Shown: in pieces, positions 13,692-23,010 of the stretch
How positions within the stretch are numbered: the first letter of the stretch is position 1
Layout: the number at the start of each line of letters is the position of its first letter
NCBI RefSeq assembly: GCF_011455695.1
Contig: NZ_CP015030.1
Coordinates: 372,001 to 436,000 of the forward strand
Direction of reading: 5' to 3'
DNA: 64,000 nucleotides
Source of the DNA: Mannheimia granulomatis
Lineage (GTDB): Bacteria > Pseudomonadota > Gammaproteobacteria > Enterobacterales > Pasteurellaceae
Translations under genes and position numbers: made by a program
Notes under the pieces: model-generated
Told to the model about the DNA's origin: nothing
Databases searched by the model: none
Seen by the model: the letters and a program-made list of their open reading frames with translations, nothing else

Positions 13692-13710
13692 ACAACGCTC
13701 AAGTGTTTTT
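13683..13710 (+). other. 23S RNase III processing stem, 3' arm
   Basis: Complement of the arm at 10771-10797. It overlaps the 3' end of 23S. The following 170 bases up to 5S are purine-rich and hold nothing I can name. Confidence 0.75.
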
Positions 13711-13880
13711 AGTGAAAGGGTTGAGAAATTAACAAAACAAAACGAAAAGACGGAAATTAAGAATCAGTAACAGCTTGTTTCGAATGAAAGGCGAAAGCCG
13801 AAGAAAGTAAAGAACGAAAGAACAATTTGGAAAGACAAAGATAAAAAGAAAGACGAAGAAAGTCTGAATCATCGAAGATT

Positions 13881-14000
13881 TTCCTGATGTCGATAGTGCT
13901 GTGGTGCCACCTGATTCCATTCCGAACTCAGAAGTGAAACGCAGTGACGCCGATGGTAGTGTGTGGATTCCGCATGTGAGAGTAGGGCAACATCAGGGCT
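13881..14000 (+). rRNA. rrf: 5S ribosomal RNA
   Basis: A 120-base gene with the terminal helix CCTGATG and CATCAGG. It has the conserved CCGAACTCAGAAGTGAAACG and GCCGATGGTAGTGTG segments and GAGAGTAGGG near the 3' end. It is the last RNA of the operon and is followed by a terminator. Confidence 0.95.
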
Positions 14001-14010
14001 TAATTAGAGG

Positions 14011-14042
14011 ACCCCGAGCTTAGCGATAGGCTTGGGGTTTTT
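14011..14042 (+). terminator. Terminator of the rRNA operon
   Basis: ACCCCGAGC (14011-14019) and GCTTGGGGT (14030-14038) form a 9-bp stem with one mismatched or wobble pair, followed by TTTTTG. Confidence 0.88.
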
Positions 14043-14108
14043 GTTTTGGGGTTTTAGAGGAAATTGGAATAAAAGATAATAGCTTAAGGGCAAAAGGATG
14101 AGTGTTTG

Positions 14109-14861
14109 CTAGGTAGTAATAAGTTGTAAAAAGTTATTATATAATTGTGTTTCTATTTTCTCGACTGGCATCGATTTAATTTCTGCAATTTTCTTCACAA
14201 CAGCTAAAAGTTGCTCAACGATATCAACTCTGCTAAACCCTTCATACTGCCAAGGAGCATCTGTTTCTATAAGAAGGCGTTCGAGGGAGAAATATTCGGC
14301 AACTCTTTGAGTTTTAGGATTGTACAGAATATCTGGAGTAAGGCTGACAAAATAATGGGTGCTCAATAGCTTTTCAAGCATTTCATCATTGGCTTTAAAC
14401 CAGTGAAATTGAGCTTTATTTATATTGTGTTTACTCAGCAGCTCAAGGGCGATATCAGTATCTTCGTAGACGATATGCAAATTTAGAGGTAAATTATACC
14501 GCTTGCTGAGAAGGATAAAGTGCTCAAGTAAGGTAATATAAGGTGCGTAATCTAGTTGTGGGGTTTCCCGTTTAAGATAGTGTGGTAAACCAACTTCGCC
14601 TAAAGCGGTTAATTTTGTATGATTTTTTGCAATCCAATCAAACAACTCAGCTTGTTCTGTTTCAGAGGGTAGAGGCTGTTCAGGGTGGAAACCGGCAGCG
14701 ATATGAAGTTTAGGAAACTGCTCTTTAAGTGTTAAAAGGCGTTTACAACTGGCTAAATCTGTTGCTACAGCAAGCAGACTATTAAGTTGAGCTGTTTGAA
14801 GAATAGAGTGGATTTCATCATCTGAAAATTGATCTAAGTGAATATGGCTATCATAAAGCAT
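14109..14861 (-). CDS. TatD-family metal-dependent hydrolase (YjjV/YcfH-like)
   Basis: A 250-residue TIM-barrel hydrolase. Metal ligands are visible in DSHIHLDQF (N terminus), the Glu of TALGEVGLPHY (about residue 93), His of NLHIVYED, His of AQFHWFKAND and Asp of IETDAPWQYEG. Family members include 3'-5' exonucleases and deoxyribonucleases, but many have no proven substrate. Length fits the family (about 255-265). It converges on the rRNA operon and may share transcription with metK, whose terminator lies between them. Confidence 0.85.
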   Translation of the reverse strand: MLYDSHIHLDQFSDDEIHSILQTAQLNSLLAVATDLASCKRLLTLKEQFPKLHIAAGFHPEQPLPSETEQAELFDWIAKNHTKLTALGEVGLPHYLKRETPQLDYAPYITLLEHFILLSKRYNLPLNLHIVYEDTDIALELLSKHNINKAQFHWFKANDEMLEKLLSTHYFVSLTPDILYNPKTQRVAEYFSLERLLIETDAPWQYEGFSRVDIVEQLLAVVKKIAEIKSMPVEKIETQLYNNFLQLITT

Positions 14862-14934
14862 ATCTTCTTCCTGCTAATCCTTTCTTTAGGGGTATATTCC
14901 TTACATATTTCACCCCGTAAATCCCAATAAATAA

Positions 14935-14955
14935 GGGCGAATATAATATTCGCCC
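14935..14955. terminator. Terminator of metK
   Basis: GGGCGAATAT and ATATTCGCCC are perfect 10-bp arms around a single central base. On the minus strand the stem is followed by TTATTTATT. Confidence 0.8.
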
Positions 14956-14962
14956 CATATTT

Positions 14963-16114
14963 TTATAAACCTGCTCCAGCTCTTAATGCTTCTGCTTTAT
15001 CTGTTTTTTCCCAAGGGAAATGTTCACGGCCAAAGTGACCATAAGCAGCAGTTTCACGATAAATCGGTTTAATTAAATCTAACATCTTGATTAAACCATA
15101 AGGGCGTAAGTCAAAGTTTTGGTAGATTAATTTAACAAGCGTTTCATTGCTTACTTTACCTGTGCCGAAAGTTTCCACCATAATTGAGGTTGGGTCTGCC
15201 ACGCCGATAGCATAAGAAAGTTGGATTTCACAACGATCAGCTAAACCTGCAGCAACAATGTTTTTAGCAACATAACGAGCAGCATAAGCAGCAGAGCGGT
15301 CTACTTTTGATGGGTCTTTACCCGAAAATGCACCACCACCGTGGCGAGCTGCACCACCGTAAGTATCAACAATGATTTTACGACCAGTTAAACCACAGTC
15401 GCCCATTGGGCCACCGATCACGAAGCGGCCTGTTGGGTTGATGAAGTATTTGGTATTTTGGCTTAACCATTCGCTTGGTAGAACAGGTTTAATGATCTCT
15501 TCCATCACCCCTTCAATTAAATCTTTTTGGGAAATATGTTCCGCATGCTGGGTAGAAAGCACCACTGCATCAATACCAATAATTTTGTTGTTTTCATAGG
15601 CGAAGGTTAATTGGCTTTTCGCATCTGGGCGTAACCAGTCTAATTTACCTGATTTACGAACGATCGCTTGTTGCTCCATTAAACGGTGAGCATAGGTAAT
15701 CGGTGCAGGCATTAATACTTCCGTTTCATTGGTTGCATAGCCGAACATAATACCTTGGTCACCGGCACCTTGTTCAAGTGGGTCGGCGCGATCAACACCT
15801 TGGTTGATATCCGGAGATTGTTTGCCAATTGCATTTAAGACCGCACAAGAGTGAGCATCAAAGCCCATATCTGAGTGGGTGTAGCCAATATCGCAGATTA
15901 CTTGACGGGTTAAATTTTCAATATCTACCCACGCTGATGTCGTAATTTCACCGCCGACCAACGCCATACCGGTTTTTACATAAGTCTCACACGCTACACG
16001 TGCTTTCGGGTCTTGTTTTAAAATTTCGTCTAACACCGCATCTGAAATTTGGTCTGCGATTTTATCCGGATGCCCTTCTGATACTGACTCAGAAGTAAAT
16101 AAATTAATAGCCAT
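14963..16114 (-). CDS. metK: S-adenosylmethionine synthetase MetK
   Basis: A 383-residue enzyme that makes S-adenosylmethionine from methionine and ATP in the cytosol. Clear signatures are [20 protein letters not shown] at the N terminus, [12 protein letters not shown] (ATP binding) and [19 protein letters not shown] (the phosphate loop). The length matches E. coli MetK (384). I saw no SAM riboswitch in the 150 bases upstream; instead an inverted pair of uptake sequences lies there. Confidence 0.98.
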   Translation of the reverse strand: MAINLFTSESVSEGHPDKIADQISDAVLDEILKQDPKARVACETYVKTGMALVGGEITTSAWVDIENLTRQVICDIGYTHSDMGFDAHSCAVLNAIGKQSPDINQGVDRADPLEQGAGDQGIMFGYATNETEVLMPAPITYAHRLMEQQAIVRKSGKLDWLRPDAKSQLTFAYENNKIIGIDAVVLSTQHAEHISQKDLIEGVMEEIIKPVLPSEWLSQNTKYFINPTGRFVIGGPMGDCGLTGRKIIVDTYGGAARHGGGAFSGKDPSKVDRSAAYAARYVAKNIVAAGLADRCEIQLSYAIGVADPTSIMVETFGTGKVSNETLVKLIYQNFDLRPYGLIKMLDLIKPIYRETAAYGHFGREHFPWEKTDKAEALRAGAGL

Positions 16115-16143
16115 TAATTATTCCTCGTTAATTTAAAATAATA

Positions 16144-16190
16144 ACAAGCGGTCGTTTTTTGCAAAACTTTTGTGTATTTCAACCGCTTGT
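16144..16190. repeat. Inverted pair of uptake sequences between the lipase gene and metK
   Basis: ACAAGCGGT (16144-16152) and ACCGCTTGT (16182-16190) are perfect complements with TTTTTTGCAAAA between them. Lying after the patatin-like gene, the pair can act as its terminator. Confidence 0.85.
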
Positions 16191-16267
16191 CTAAAATCTG
16201 TTTGGAAGTATTTCCGTCTAGACGTCTATAATATATTTTTTGAGCTTTTTAGGCAAATGGTATTTTG

Positions 16268-17110
16268 CTATTTGCTCAAATAACGCCTTAATCCTACAAG
16301 AGCATTTTTCGCATCTTCCACGCCTAAATCATACATAGTTTGTAGCCTGTCGAGGTTCTTTTCCAAGCGGCTGATTTTCATTGTTTTGCTTGGGCGAATA
16401 ACAAAAATCTCTTGTTTTTCATTAAGTTGAATTACCTCTTCAACCGCCTGATTATATTCCGCATAACGGTTTTCCCAACGCTCGATTAATTTCGGATATT
16501 TTTGATAAAACCATTTAAACAGCCACATTGAGCTTGGCTTTTTACGATATTCTAATGGGCGGGTGAGGACGACAATAATTTTATCGTATCCCATTGCCTG
16601 GAGTTTTTGATAAGGAATACTATCTGAAATGCCTCCGTCTAAATATTTTTTACCATCAATTTCCACAATTTTTGAAACAATAGGCATGGCTGAGGTGGCA
16701 CGAAAAGCTTCCATCTGCTCAAAGGCATTATTGATTTTCACGTATTCAGGTTCACCTGTTTCTATGTTGGTTACGGTTACCCAGAAATCAGTATTTGATT
16801 GCTGAAAAGTTTCTTGATCGAAAGGATCAAGGGTGAACGGTAATTCATAGAAGGCAAAGTCTCGATTAATGATATTTCCTGTTGTAAGTAAGCTACTTAT
16901 GCTCATATATCTTTTATCGTGCAGATATTTTTTGTTATATCTTAAGGCCCTTCCTTTTTGTTTCGAGGGCAAATTTACGCCAAATAATGCTCCGGCGGAA
17001 ACACCAATTATGCCATCAATATGAATATTTTCTTCTAAGAAAACATCTAACACACCTGCAGTGAAAATGCCCCGTAAGCCACCGCCTTCAAGCACCAATC
17101 CGATTTTCAT
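16268..17110 (-). CDS. Patatin-like phospholipase family protein (YjjU-like)
   Basis: A 280-residue member of the bacterial patatin family, serine lipases using a Ser-Asp dyad. The oxyanion loop is LEGGGLRGIFTAGVLD, the nucleophile elbow is GVSAG (about residue 40) and the catalytic Asp is in YLDGGISDSIP (about residue 158). The C-terminal part with ERWENRYAEYNQAVEEV resembles E. coli YjjU. There is no signal peptide, so the protein is probably intracellular. The substrate is not known. Confidence 0.85.
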   Translation of the reverse strand: MKIGLVLEGGGLRGIFTAGVLDVFLEENIHIDGIIGVSAGALFGVNLPSKQKGRALRYNKKYLHDKRYMSISSLLTTGNIINRDFAFYELPFTLDPFDQETFQQSNTDFWVTVTNIETGEPEYVKINNAFEQMEAFRATSAMPIVSKIVEIDGKKYLDGGISDSIPYQKLQAMGYDKIIVVLTRPLEYRKKPSSMWLFKWFYQKYPKLIERWENRYAEYNQAVEEVIQLNEKQEIFVIRPSKTMKISRLEKNLDRLQTMYDLGVEDAKNALVGLRRYLSK

Positions 17111-17166
17111 ATAATTTCCCCCGTAATTTGTGTATTATAACCCGAATTTTCGCTAAAGGAGATCAC

Positions 17167-17483
17167 ATGGCAATGCAGAATTTATCCATTTTTTATTGGA
17201 TCAACTTTCACCGATTTCGGGCTTGCGTTCAAAAAAGATGTTTGGTGACTATTGCCTGTTTTTTGGTGAGAAAATTGTGGCCATTATTAACAAAGATTAT
17301 CGAATTTTTGTCAAAGCCAATGCCGAGACCTTGCCGCTGTTTTTAGCGGAAAATGCCGAGCAATTTAGTTATTTTGCCAAAGGTAAAATAAATAAAATGC
17401 ACTATTGGACAATTCCCGAATACGCAGTAGAAGATTCAGACGAATTGAAAAAATGGATTCGTTTGGGTTTACAAGCGGTCTGA
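17167..17483 (+). pseudogene. TfoX N-terminal-domain protein with a frameshift next to its start codon
   Basis: The good ribosome site AAAGGAGA is followed by ATG at 17167, but that frame departs from the gene after two codons. The conserved protein continues in another frame: NAEFIHFLLDQLSPISGLRS then KKMFGDYCLFFGEK, and MHYWTIPEYAVED near the end. This matches the TfoX_N domain (about 95-105 residues). Inserting one A at the CAA of positions 17171-17173 would restore a start MANAEFIHF. The only alternative start in frame is a TTG at 17196 without a ribosome site. Either the gene is silenced by a 1-base deletion or the sequence has an error. An uptake sequence encodes its last residues. Confidence 0.75.
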
Positions 17484-17517
17484 TTTTGCAAAAAATTTGC
17501 AAAATATCACCGCTTGC
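17471..17517. repeat. Inverted pair of uptake sequences after the TfoX-N gene
   Basis: ACAAGCGGT (17471-17479) faces ACCGCTTGC (17509-17517), with TTTTGCAAAAAATTTGCAAAA between. The first copy lies inside the reading frame and encodes its last residues up to the stop codon. Confidence 0.8.
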
Positions 17518-17560
17518 TGTTGGAATCCGAGAGTTTTATATTCAACGAGATATTAAATAA

Positions 17561-18277
17561 ATGAAAATGAATCAGCAAAAAATTGTATCCCTTATTGTGT
17601 TGGTCGTGCTGGCGATTATTTCCTACTTTTTTAACGATTCGGGGAAAAAAGAGTCGCCTAGAACAACGAAACAGCCACAAACACAACAAAGCACTCAGTC
17701 GGCAAATTCGTCTTTAGGCAATTACGATGTTCAGATGAAAAATGACCGCTTGAAGCAAAATGTTGTCGATACCGATTATTACACCCTTGCACTTTCGTGG
17801 TCGCCGGCGTTTTGCCAAAAACAGAGACGTAATAACAATGGTAAAGTACCACAGCATTTGAAATATCAATGTGACGGTCGCCAAGAATTCGGCTGGGTCA
17901 TTCACGGTTTGTGGCCACAGAGTGAGGAAGCCCGTAGTGTGGAAGATCACCCGCGTTATTGTCAGGGTGATTTGCCGATGGTTGAGGAAAATACGATTAA
18001 AAAATATTTGCCGGAATCCCCGGGGGCTACGCTTTTGCAAGGCGAATGGGAAAAACATGGCGCTTGTGCCTTTAATCAAGCTGAGGATTATTTCAGTAAG
18101 CAAAAATCACTTTATAACGAGCTGACTTTGCCTGATTTTGAGATGTCAAAATCAGAGTTGTTTAAGTGGATAAAAGCCAATAATCCGCAATTAAGAGATG
18201 TTTATTTAAGTGGTGGCAAAGATGAATTCTATATTTGCTATAACAAACAATGGCAGCCGATGGATTGCCCGCGTTAA
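17561..18277 (+). CDS. RNase T2 family ribonuclease, membrane-anchored or secreted
   Basis: A 238-residue protein of the RNase T2 (RNase I) family, endoribonucleases acting outside the cytosol. Residues 7-25 are a hydrophobic signal or anchor segment, followed by a Gln/Thr/Ser-rich linker. Both active-site blocks are present: CAS I as VIHGLWPQ and CAS II as [11 protein letters not shown]. Cysteine pairs such as CQK, CDG, CQG, CYN and CPR suggest disulfides in the periplasm. The stop codon overlaps the start of sprT (TAATG), so the two are translationally coupled. It resembles the Haemophilus T2 RNase. Confidence 0.88.
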   Translation: MKMNQQKIVSLIVLVVLAIISYFFNDSGKKESPRTTKQPQTQQSTQSANSSLGNYDVQMKNDRLKQNVVDTDYYTLALSWSPAFCQKQRRNNNGKVPQHLKYQCDGRQEFGWVIHGLWPQSEEARSVEDHPRYCQGDLPMVEENTIKKYLPESPGATLLQGEWEKHGACAFNQAEDYFSKQKSLYNELTLPDFEMSKSELFKWIKANNPQLRDVYLSGGKDEFYICYNKQWQPMDCPR

Positions 18278-18765
18278 TGTCTGATCTTCGTCAACTGAAA
18301 ATGCAGGTTCAACGTCAGCTTAAGCGTGATCTGGAGCGTGCCAATACCTATTTCAATAAAACTTTTACACAACCCACCGTCAGCTATGCGGTGCGTGGTG
18401 TAAAAGCCGGTGTTGCCTATTTGGAGCGTGATGAAGTTCGCTTCAATCCTGTTTTATTACAGGAAAACGGATTAGAGTTTATTAGCCAAGTAGTGCCGCA
18501 CGAGCTTGCCCATATTTTGGTTTATCAACATTTTGGGCGAGTGCAATCGCATGGTAAAGAATGGAAAATGATGATGGAAACCGTCTTGGGTGTACCGGCT
18601 GAAATCTATCATTGTTTCGATGTTCAAAGCGTGCAGCAGCAATTTAGCTATCAATGTGCTTGCCAAACTCACCAACTGTCTATTCGCAGACATAATGCAG
18701 TGATGCGTAATAAGCGAAGTTATATTTGCCGTTTGTGTAAAACAAAGCTTCATTTTTCTGGTTAG
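18277..18765 (+). CDS. sprT: SprT-family zinc metalloprotease-like protein
   Basis: A 162-residue protein with the metal site HELAH in [16 protein letters not shown] and a C-terminal zinc-ribbon-like part with two Cys pairs (CAC and CRLC). That is the usual SprT-like arrangement and length (E. coli 165). I chose the ATG that overlaps the upstream stop; an in-frame ATG at 18250 would add nine residues and overlap the RNase gene. SprT-like domains are linked to DNA-protein crosslink repair in Spartan, but the bacterial role is not well defined. Confidence 0.88.
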   Translation: MSDLRQLKMQVQRQLKRDLERANTYFNKTFTQPTVSYAVRGVKAGVAYLERDEVRFNPVLLQENGLEFISQVVPHELAHILVYQHFGRVQSHGKEWKMMMETVLGVPAEIYHCFDVQSVQQQFSYQCACQTHQLSIRRHNAVMRNKRSYICRLCKTKLHFSG

Positions 18766-18933
18766 GCGTCTTCTTAATTTGCAAAAAATTACCAAATATA
18801 GACCGCTTGTTATTTATTTTTCGGCCTAAAAAGTAATAATCTTACTAATTTACTAGACATTATTCTTTTCGCGCATACAATGCATTTTAGTATCTAAATT
18901 TTAATCTTAACTTTACATTTTCGGAGTATTTTT

Positions 18934-20214
18934 ATGGAAACTATTGTTATTGTAGGCGGTGGTGCAGGTGGATTGGAGCTTGCAACCTATTTGGGTAATA
19001 AGCTAGGGCGTAAGCAGAAAGCAAAAGTCATTTTAATTGATCGTAATGCAACCCATTTATGGAAGCCTTTATTGCATGAGGTAGCAACAGGAACCTTAGA
19101 TGAAGGTACGGATGCATTAAGTTATCGGGCTCATGCAAAAAATCACGGTTTTGAATTTCAACAAGGTACTTTAGTTGCAGTAGATAGAGAAAATAAATCG
19201 GTTTCTCTTGCTCCAATTTATAACGATCATAACCAGTTATTAGTGAAAGAACGTAATATCCGTTATGATAAATTGGTGATTGCAATCGGGAGTAAATCAA
19301 ATGATTTTGGCACCAAAGGTGTGGCGGAAAACTGTATTTTCCTTGATAGTTCAGAACAGGCGAAAGCTTTCCAAAAACGTCTGATGGAGCTGTTTTTACA
19401 TTTCTCTCATAGTGAAGATAAAGATGTAAAAATCGCAATTGTTGGCGGTGGGGCAACCGGTATTGAGTTATCGGCAGAGCTTTATAATGTAGCGAAGAAT
19501 TTAAACTCTTACGGGTTTGGTAAATTAAATCGCGCAAGCTTAAAAGTAACGTTAGTTGAAGCAGGTCCACGCCTTATTCCTGCTTTACCGGAAAGAGTTT
19601 CTATTTCTGCTTTCCATGAATTGAAAAAAGCCGGCGTAGATGTACGTTTGGGAACAATGATTACAGAGGCTCGCCTTGATGGATTAATGACCCGTTTAGG
19701 TGAGAAAATTGAAGCTGATATTATGGTGTGGGCAGCAGGTGTAAAAGCCCCTGAAATCACTCGAGAATTTGGCTTTGAGACTAATCGCTTAAATCAAATT
19801 GAAGTTAAAGATACCTTGCAAACTACGGTGGATGATTCGGTATTTGTGATTGGAGATTGTGCAGCCTTAATACAAGACGGTAAACCAATTCCGCCACGAG
19901 CTCAAGCCGCACACCAAATGGCAAGCCAATGTGGAAAAAATATTGTGGCTCTAATTGAAGGTAAAGAGATGAAACCGTTCAAATTTAAAGATAAGGGATC
20001 GCTACTTTCATTCTCAAAATTTGGTACTGTGGGTAATTTAATGGGAAATCTGGTCAGTGGAGATATGTTTATTGAAGGTAAAATTGCCCGCCTTGCTTAC
20101 TTGTCGCTTTACCGAATGCATCAAGTTGCTTTACACGGCTGTGTAAAAACCGGCTTGATTGTATTAGTTGGGCAGATTAACCGATTCTTAAGACCAACGA
20201 TGAAGTTACATTAA
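18934..20214 (+). CDS. ndh: NADH dehydrogenase type II (NADH:quinone oxidoreductase)
   Basis: A 426-residue single-subunit, non-proton-pumping NADH dehydrogenase on the inner face of the membrane. It has an FAD-binding fold at the N terminus (IVIVGGGAGGLELATYLG), an NADH-binding fold near residue 170 (KIAIVGGGATGIELSAEL) and the FAD motif VFVIGDCAAL. The C-terminal segment after residue 380 is amphipathic, as in E. coli Ndh. TCGGAG precedes the ATG. The gene stands alone and ends at an uptake-sequence hairpin. Confidence 0.95.
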   Translation: METIVIVGGGAGGLELATYLGNKLGRKQKAKVILIDRNATHLWKPLLHEVATGTLDEGTDALSYRAHAKNHGFEFQQGTLVAVDRENKSVSLAPIYNDHNQLLVKERNIRYDKLVIAIGSKSNDFGTKGVAENCIFLDSSEQAKAFQKRLMELFLHFSHSEDKDVKIAIVGGGATGIELSAELYNVAKNLNSYGFGKLNRASLKVTLVEAGPRLIPALPERVSISAFHELKKAGVDVRLGTMITEARLDGLMTRLGEKIEADIMVWAAGVKAPEITREFGFETNRLNQIEVKDTLQTTVDDSVFVIGDCAALIQDGKPIPPRAQAAHQMASQCGKNIVALIEGKEMKPFKFKDKGSLLSFSKFGTVGNLMGNLVSGDMFIEGKIARLAYLSLYRMHQVALHGCVKTGLIVLVGQINRFLRPTMKLH

Positions 20215-20258
20215 ATTCTAATTTAATCGCAATTATCGTGGCTACGATAATCAATAAA

Positions 20259-20307
20259 AACCGCTTGTTTGATGTTGTGATTTACATCTTACAAGCGGTT
20301 ATTTTTT
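20259..20307. terminator. Uptake-sequence hairpin acting as terminator of ndh
   Basis: AACCGCTTGT (20259-20268) and ACAAGCGGTT (20291-20300) form a 10-bp perfect stem followed by ATTTTTTC. On the other strand the stem is followed by TTTTTATT, so it can also serve the convergent AfuA-like gene. Confidence 0.88.
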
Positions 20308-20332
20308 CACTTAATTTTGCAATTAGTTGATA

Positions 20333-21370
20333 TTATTTAGCCAGTTTGATTTCGGCTAACCATTTATCGACTAAGCGTTTACCTTCTTCACTTGAACCAG
20401 CTTTTTTATAGTCAATTTTAATAAACTCTAATGCATCTGCTTTAGTCGATTGCGGTGCAACTTCGGCATTTACATTAGTTGGTGTTTGGTATACGCCATG
20501 TTGTCTCCATGGGATTTCTTGGGCTTCTTTAGACAGCACCCAATCCATAAACAGTTTTGCATTTTCTAAGTTGCGAGCATTTTTTAAAATACTTACCCCA
20601 CCTAAGGCATAGCCTACTTTGCCTTGTGGGATAACCGCTTCCACTGGTGCGCCTTTCTCTTTTTCAGTGGCATAACTATGCACAAATCCAACGGTAACTG
20701 CACTTTCACCACGGGCTAAATTACTAGTGACTAAAGTACTTTTTACATATTGAGAAATGTTGTTGTCTAGCTTTTTCAAATAATCAAAGGCTTTTTCTTC
20801 TCCCCATAAAGTCGAGAGGGTGGTAATTAGAGTATAGGTTGTGCCTGAGCTTCGAGGATCGGGCAGTTGTACTTCGCCTTTTAAGCGAGGATCAAGCAAA
20901 TCTTCCCATGTTTTTGGAGTAGGTAAGCCGAGATTAGCCAATTTCTCACTGTTTACGCCAAAACCAAGTACTAACATATAAATGATAGAGGTGAATTTTC
21001 CTTGTTCGCTTTCAACTAAAGATTTAAATTGAGGTAAGATTTCCGCTTGGAGTGGTGAACGATAATCTTCTAGTAAGCCTAACTCACCAGCTTGAAAGTG
21101 AGGTTCAATAGTACCACCAAACCAAATATCTGCTTGTGGGTTGGCGGATTCTGCTTTGATTTTACCAAAAATAGTACCTGTTCCACCGTGGATAAACTGA
21201 GTTTCCACATTGTATTTCTGTGAAAATTGTTTGGTTATATCTTCACATACATTATTTTGTACCGAGCAGTAAACGGTTAAACGACCTTCTGCTTGTGCGG
21301 TATTAGCAGATAATAAAGTAGTGGCAAAGCCTAAACTGAATAATAAAGATTTTAATGTAAAGGATTTCAT
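20333..21370 (-). CDS. ABC transporter periplasmic binding protein, AfuA/FbpA-like (orphan)
   Basis: A 345-residue secreted binding protein. A signal peptide (MKSFTLKSLLFSLGFATTLL, cut near AQAEG) is followed by GRLTVYCSVQNNVCEDITKQ, HGGTGT and the FVHSY and GYALGG blocks. These place it with the extracellular solute-binding proteins of the Afu/Fbp group. Relatives bind ferric iron, and AfuA of Actinobacillus binds sugar phosphates, so the ligand cannot be called from sequence. No permease or ATPase gene is next to it. I chose the second ATG because GGGGAAATC precedes it; the frame extends eight residues upstream. Confidence 0.82.
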   Translation of the reverse strand: MKSFTLKSLLFSLGFATTLLSANTAQAEGRLTVYCSVQNNVCEDITKQFSQKYNVETQFIHGGTGTIFGKIKAESANPQADIWFGGTIEPHFQAGELGLLEDYRSPLQAEILPQFKSLVESEQGKFTSIIYMLVLGFGVNSEKLANLGLPTPKTWEDLLDPRLKGEVQLPDPRSSGTTYTLITTLSTLWGEEKAFDYLKKLDNNISQYVKSTLVTSNLARGESAVTVGFVHSYATEKEKGAPVEAVIPQGKVGYALGGVSILKNARNLENAKLFMDWVLSKEAQEIPWRQHGVYQTPTNVNAEVAPQSTKADALEFIKIDYKKAGSSEEGKRLVDKWLAEIKLAK

Positions 21371-21523
21371 GATTTCCCCGAATAATATAAACAAAATAGA
21401 TAGACGAAGTCTATCATTTCAGACCAAGAGTGGAAATAATTACAAACGATAAAATACGCTCAAAGAATCTAATTCTAGCCTATTATTTCAATGAGTTTCG
21501 GCTATCTTGCAAATTTTAAAACA

Positions 21524-21561
21524 AAAATGACCGCTTGTTTTGTATTGTAAGCGATCATTTT
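21524..21561. terminator. Hairpin with a degenerate uptake-sequence pair after the adenine permease gene
   Basis: AAAATGACCGCTT faces AAGCGATCATTTT, pairing except at one position. A T-tract follows on either strand. The left arm is a true ACCGCTTGT uptake core; the right arm has decayed. Confidence 0.7.
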
Positions 21562-21579
21562 TAGCTATTTTTTACAAAA

Positions 21580-22881
21580 TTAAATTGCTAATTCAAAAGC
21601 ATAAAAGGCGACTAAGATTACAGCAATCATAACAGTGCCGACATTGAGTTTTCTAGCTTCTCCTGAAATTAGGCGACCGATCACAAGAGTTGCAAAACCT
21701 AACATAATACCTGTTACGATATTAGCAGTTAATACAATAAATACTGCACAAACTAAGCCTGACATTGCACCTACGAAATCACTAAAATCTAATTTAGATA
21801 CATTACTTAGCATTAATAAACCCACATACATCAAAGCAGGGGCGGTTGCATAACTTGGTACTAAGAAAGCAAGTGGTTGGAAAAACAGCATAAATAAGAA
21901 GCCGATACCGACCACCACTGCAGTTAAGCCCGTTTTGCCGCCTACTGCAGTGCCGGCTGCTGATTCAATATACACTGCAGCGGGAGCCGTGCCAAATAAG
22001 CCGGATAAAATTGAGCCGAATGAGTCTGATGTTAGAGCTTTATCACCATTGATTATCTGCCCGTCTTTATCTAATAAATTTGCTTGTCCTGCAACGGCTC
22101 GAATTGTGCCTGTTGCATCAAAAATAGCGGTCATTACTAGGGCGAATACAACAGGTAAAATCGCCGTATTTAATGCTCCCATAATATCTAGATTTAAGAA
22201 TTGGGAATTTTCTCCAAAACTTGGCATTTTGAAAAAGCCTGAATATTTTACATTTGGATCAAAGATTAAACCAACAATCGTGATAGCAATAATCACCCAT
22301 AAAATACTTCCTTTTACTTTAAGTTTTTCTAAGCCGATAATTGCAGCCAAGCCGATTAAAGACATTAAAACAGGGAATGAGGTGAAATCACCTAGTTTGA
22401 CTGGAATATCCATCCCACTATTAATCACTAATTTTACGTTGGTGGCAGCGATAATAAGCAGGAATAAGCCAATGCCAATACCGGCACCATGTGCAATACT
22501 GCTTGGTAAATTACGCAGAATCCAAGTTCGAATGCCTGTTGCAGAAATGATGGTAAAAACAACCCCCATTAAGAAGATAGCACCTAAGGCAACGGGGATA
22601 GAAACTTGCTGCCCTAGAACCAGGCTGAATGCGGTAAAGGCGGTAAGAGAAATGGCACATCCGATTGCCATAGGGGCATTAGCCCATAATCCGATTAAAA
22701 TTGAACCAAGTCCGGAAACTAAACAAGTTGCAATAAATACAGATTCTGCAGGAAACCCAGCTTGGCTTAACATTCCCGGTACAACAATTACAGAATAAAC
22801 CATTGCTAAGAATGTCGTTAAACCGGCAATCACTTCTTGACGAACGTTTGAACCACGTTCTTCAAATTTAAATAAGGACAT
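21580..22881 (-). CDS. adeP: Adenine permease, NCS2/AzgA family (AdeP/AdeQ-like)
   Basis: A 433-residue inner-membrane protein with about 12-14 hydrophobic segments, starting [21 protein letters not shown]. The [20 protein letters not shown] segment, in place of the 'PGMGLNA' type of the guanine/hypoxanthine branch, points to the E. coli AdeP/AdeQ adenine transporters. [15 protein letters not shown] and [12 protein letters not shown] are family motifs. It is a proton-driven nucleobase importer. A PurR operator lies about 70 bp upstream, which independently supports a purine role. Confidence 0.88.
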   Translation of the reverse strand: MSLFKFEERGSNVRQEVIAGLTTFLAMVYSVIVVPGMLSQAGFPAESVFIATCLVSGLGSILIGLWANAPMAIGCAISLTAFTAFSLVLGQQVSIPVALGAIFLMGVVFTIISATGIRTWILRNLPSSIAHGAGIGIGLFLLIIAATNVKLVINSGMDIPVKLGDFTSFPVLMSLIGLAAIIGLEKLKVKGSILWVIIAITIVGLIFDPNVKYSGFFKMPSFGENSQFLNLDIMGALNTAILPVVFALVMTAIFDATGTIRAVAGQANLLDKDGQIINGDKALTSDSFGSILSGLFGTAPAAVYIESAAGTAVGGKTGLTAVVVGIGFLFMLFFQPLAFLVPSYATAPALMYVGLLMLSNVSKLDFSDFVGAMSGLVCAVFIVLTANIVTGIMLGFATLVIGRLISGEARKLNVGTVMIAVILVAFYAFELAI

Positions 22882-22945
22882 AGAAACCTCAAAAGAGAAA
22901 TAGAGAAAATTTTGGAAGCTGAATTTTACAGAAATCCGAAAGATT

Positions 22946-22962
22946 TAGCAAACGTTTGCGTA
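22946..22962. promoter_or_regulatory. PurR operator upstream of the adenine permease gene
   Basis: AGCAAACGTTTGCGT contains the perfect 12-base palindrome GCAAACGTTTGC, the core of the PurR box (consensus ACGCAAACGTTTGCGT). It lies 66 bp before the adeP start codon. Confidence 0.85.
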
Positions 22963-22971
22963 CCTTAAAAA

Positions 22972-23000
22972 ATAAAAGCAAGAATAAATCCTGCTTTTAT
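22972..23000 (-). terminator. Terminator of the yajC-secD-secF operon
   Basis: ATAAAAGCA and TGCTTTTAT form a 9-bp stem with an 11-nt loop. On the minus strand it is followed by TTTTTTAAGG. Confidence 0.8.
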
Positions 23001-23010
23001 ATTAGTAATG

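Noticed and set aside
16115-16267. Possible SAM riboswitch before metK
   Set aside because: I found no SAM-aptamer pattern; the structure there is explained by the inverted uptake-sequence pair.
17128-17346. A 72-codon frame starting upstream of the TfoX-N gene
   Set aside because: It is the wrong frame of the frameshifted TfoX-N gene; the conserved residues are in the other frame.
21935-22798. A 287-codon open frame on the plus strand
   Set aside because: It is the complement of the adenine permease gene. Its Pro/Ile/Lys-rich product mirrors the membrane-protein codons, and the permease frame is clearly the real one.
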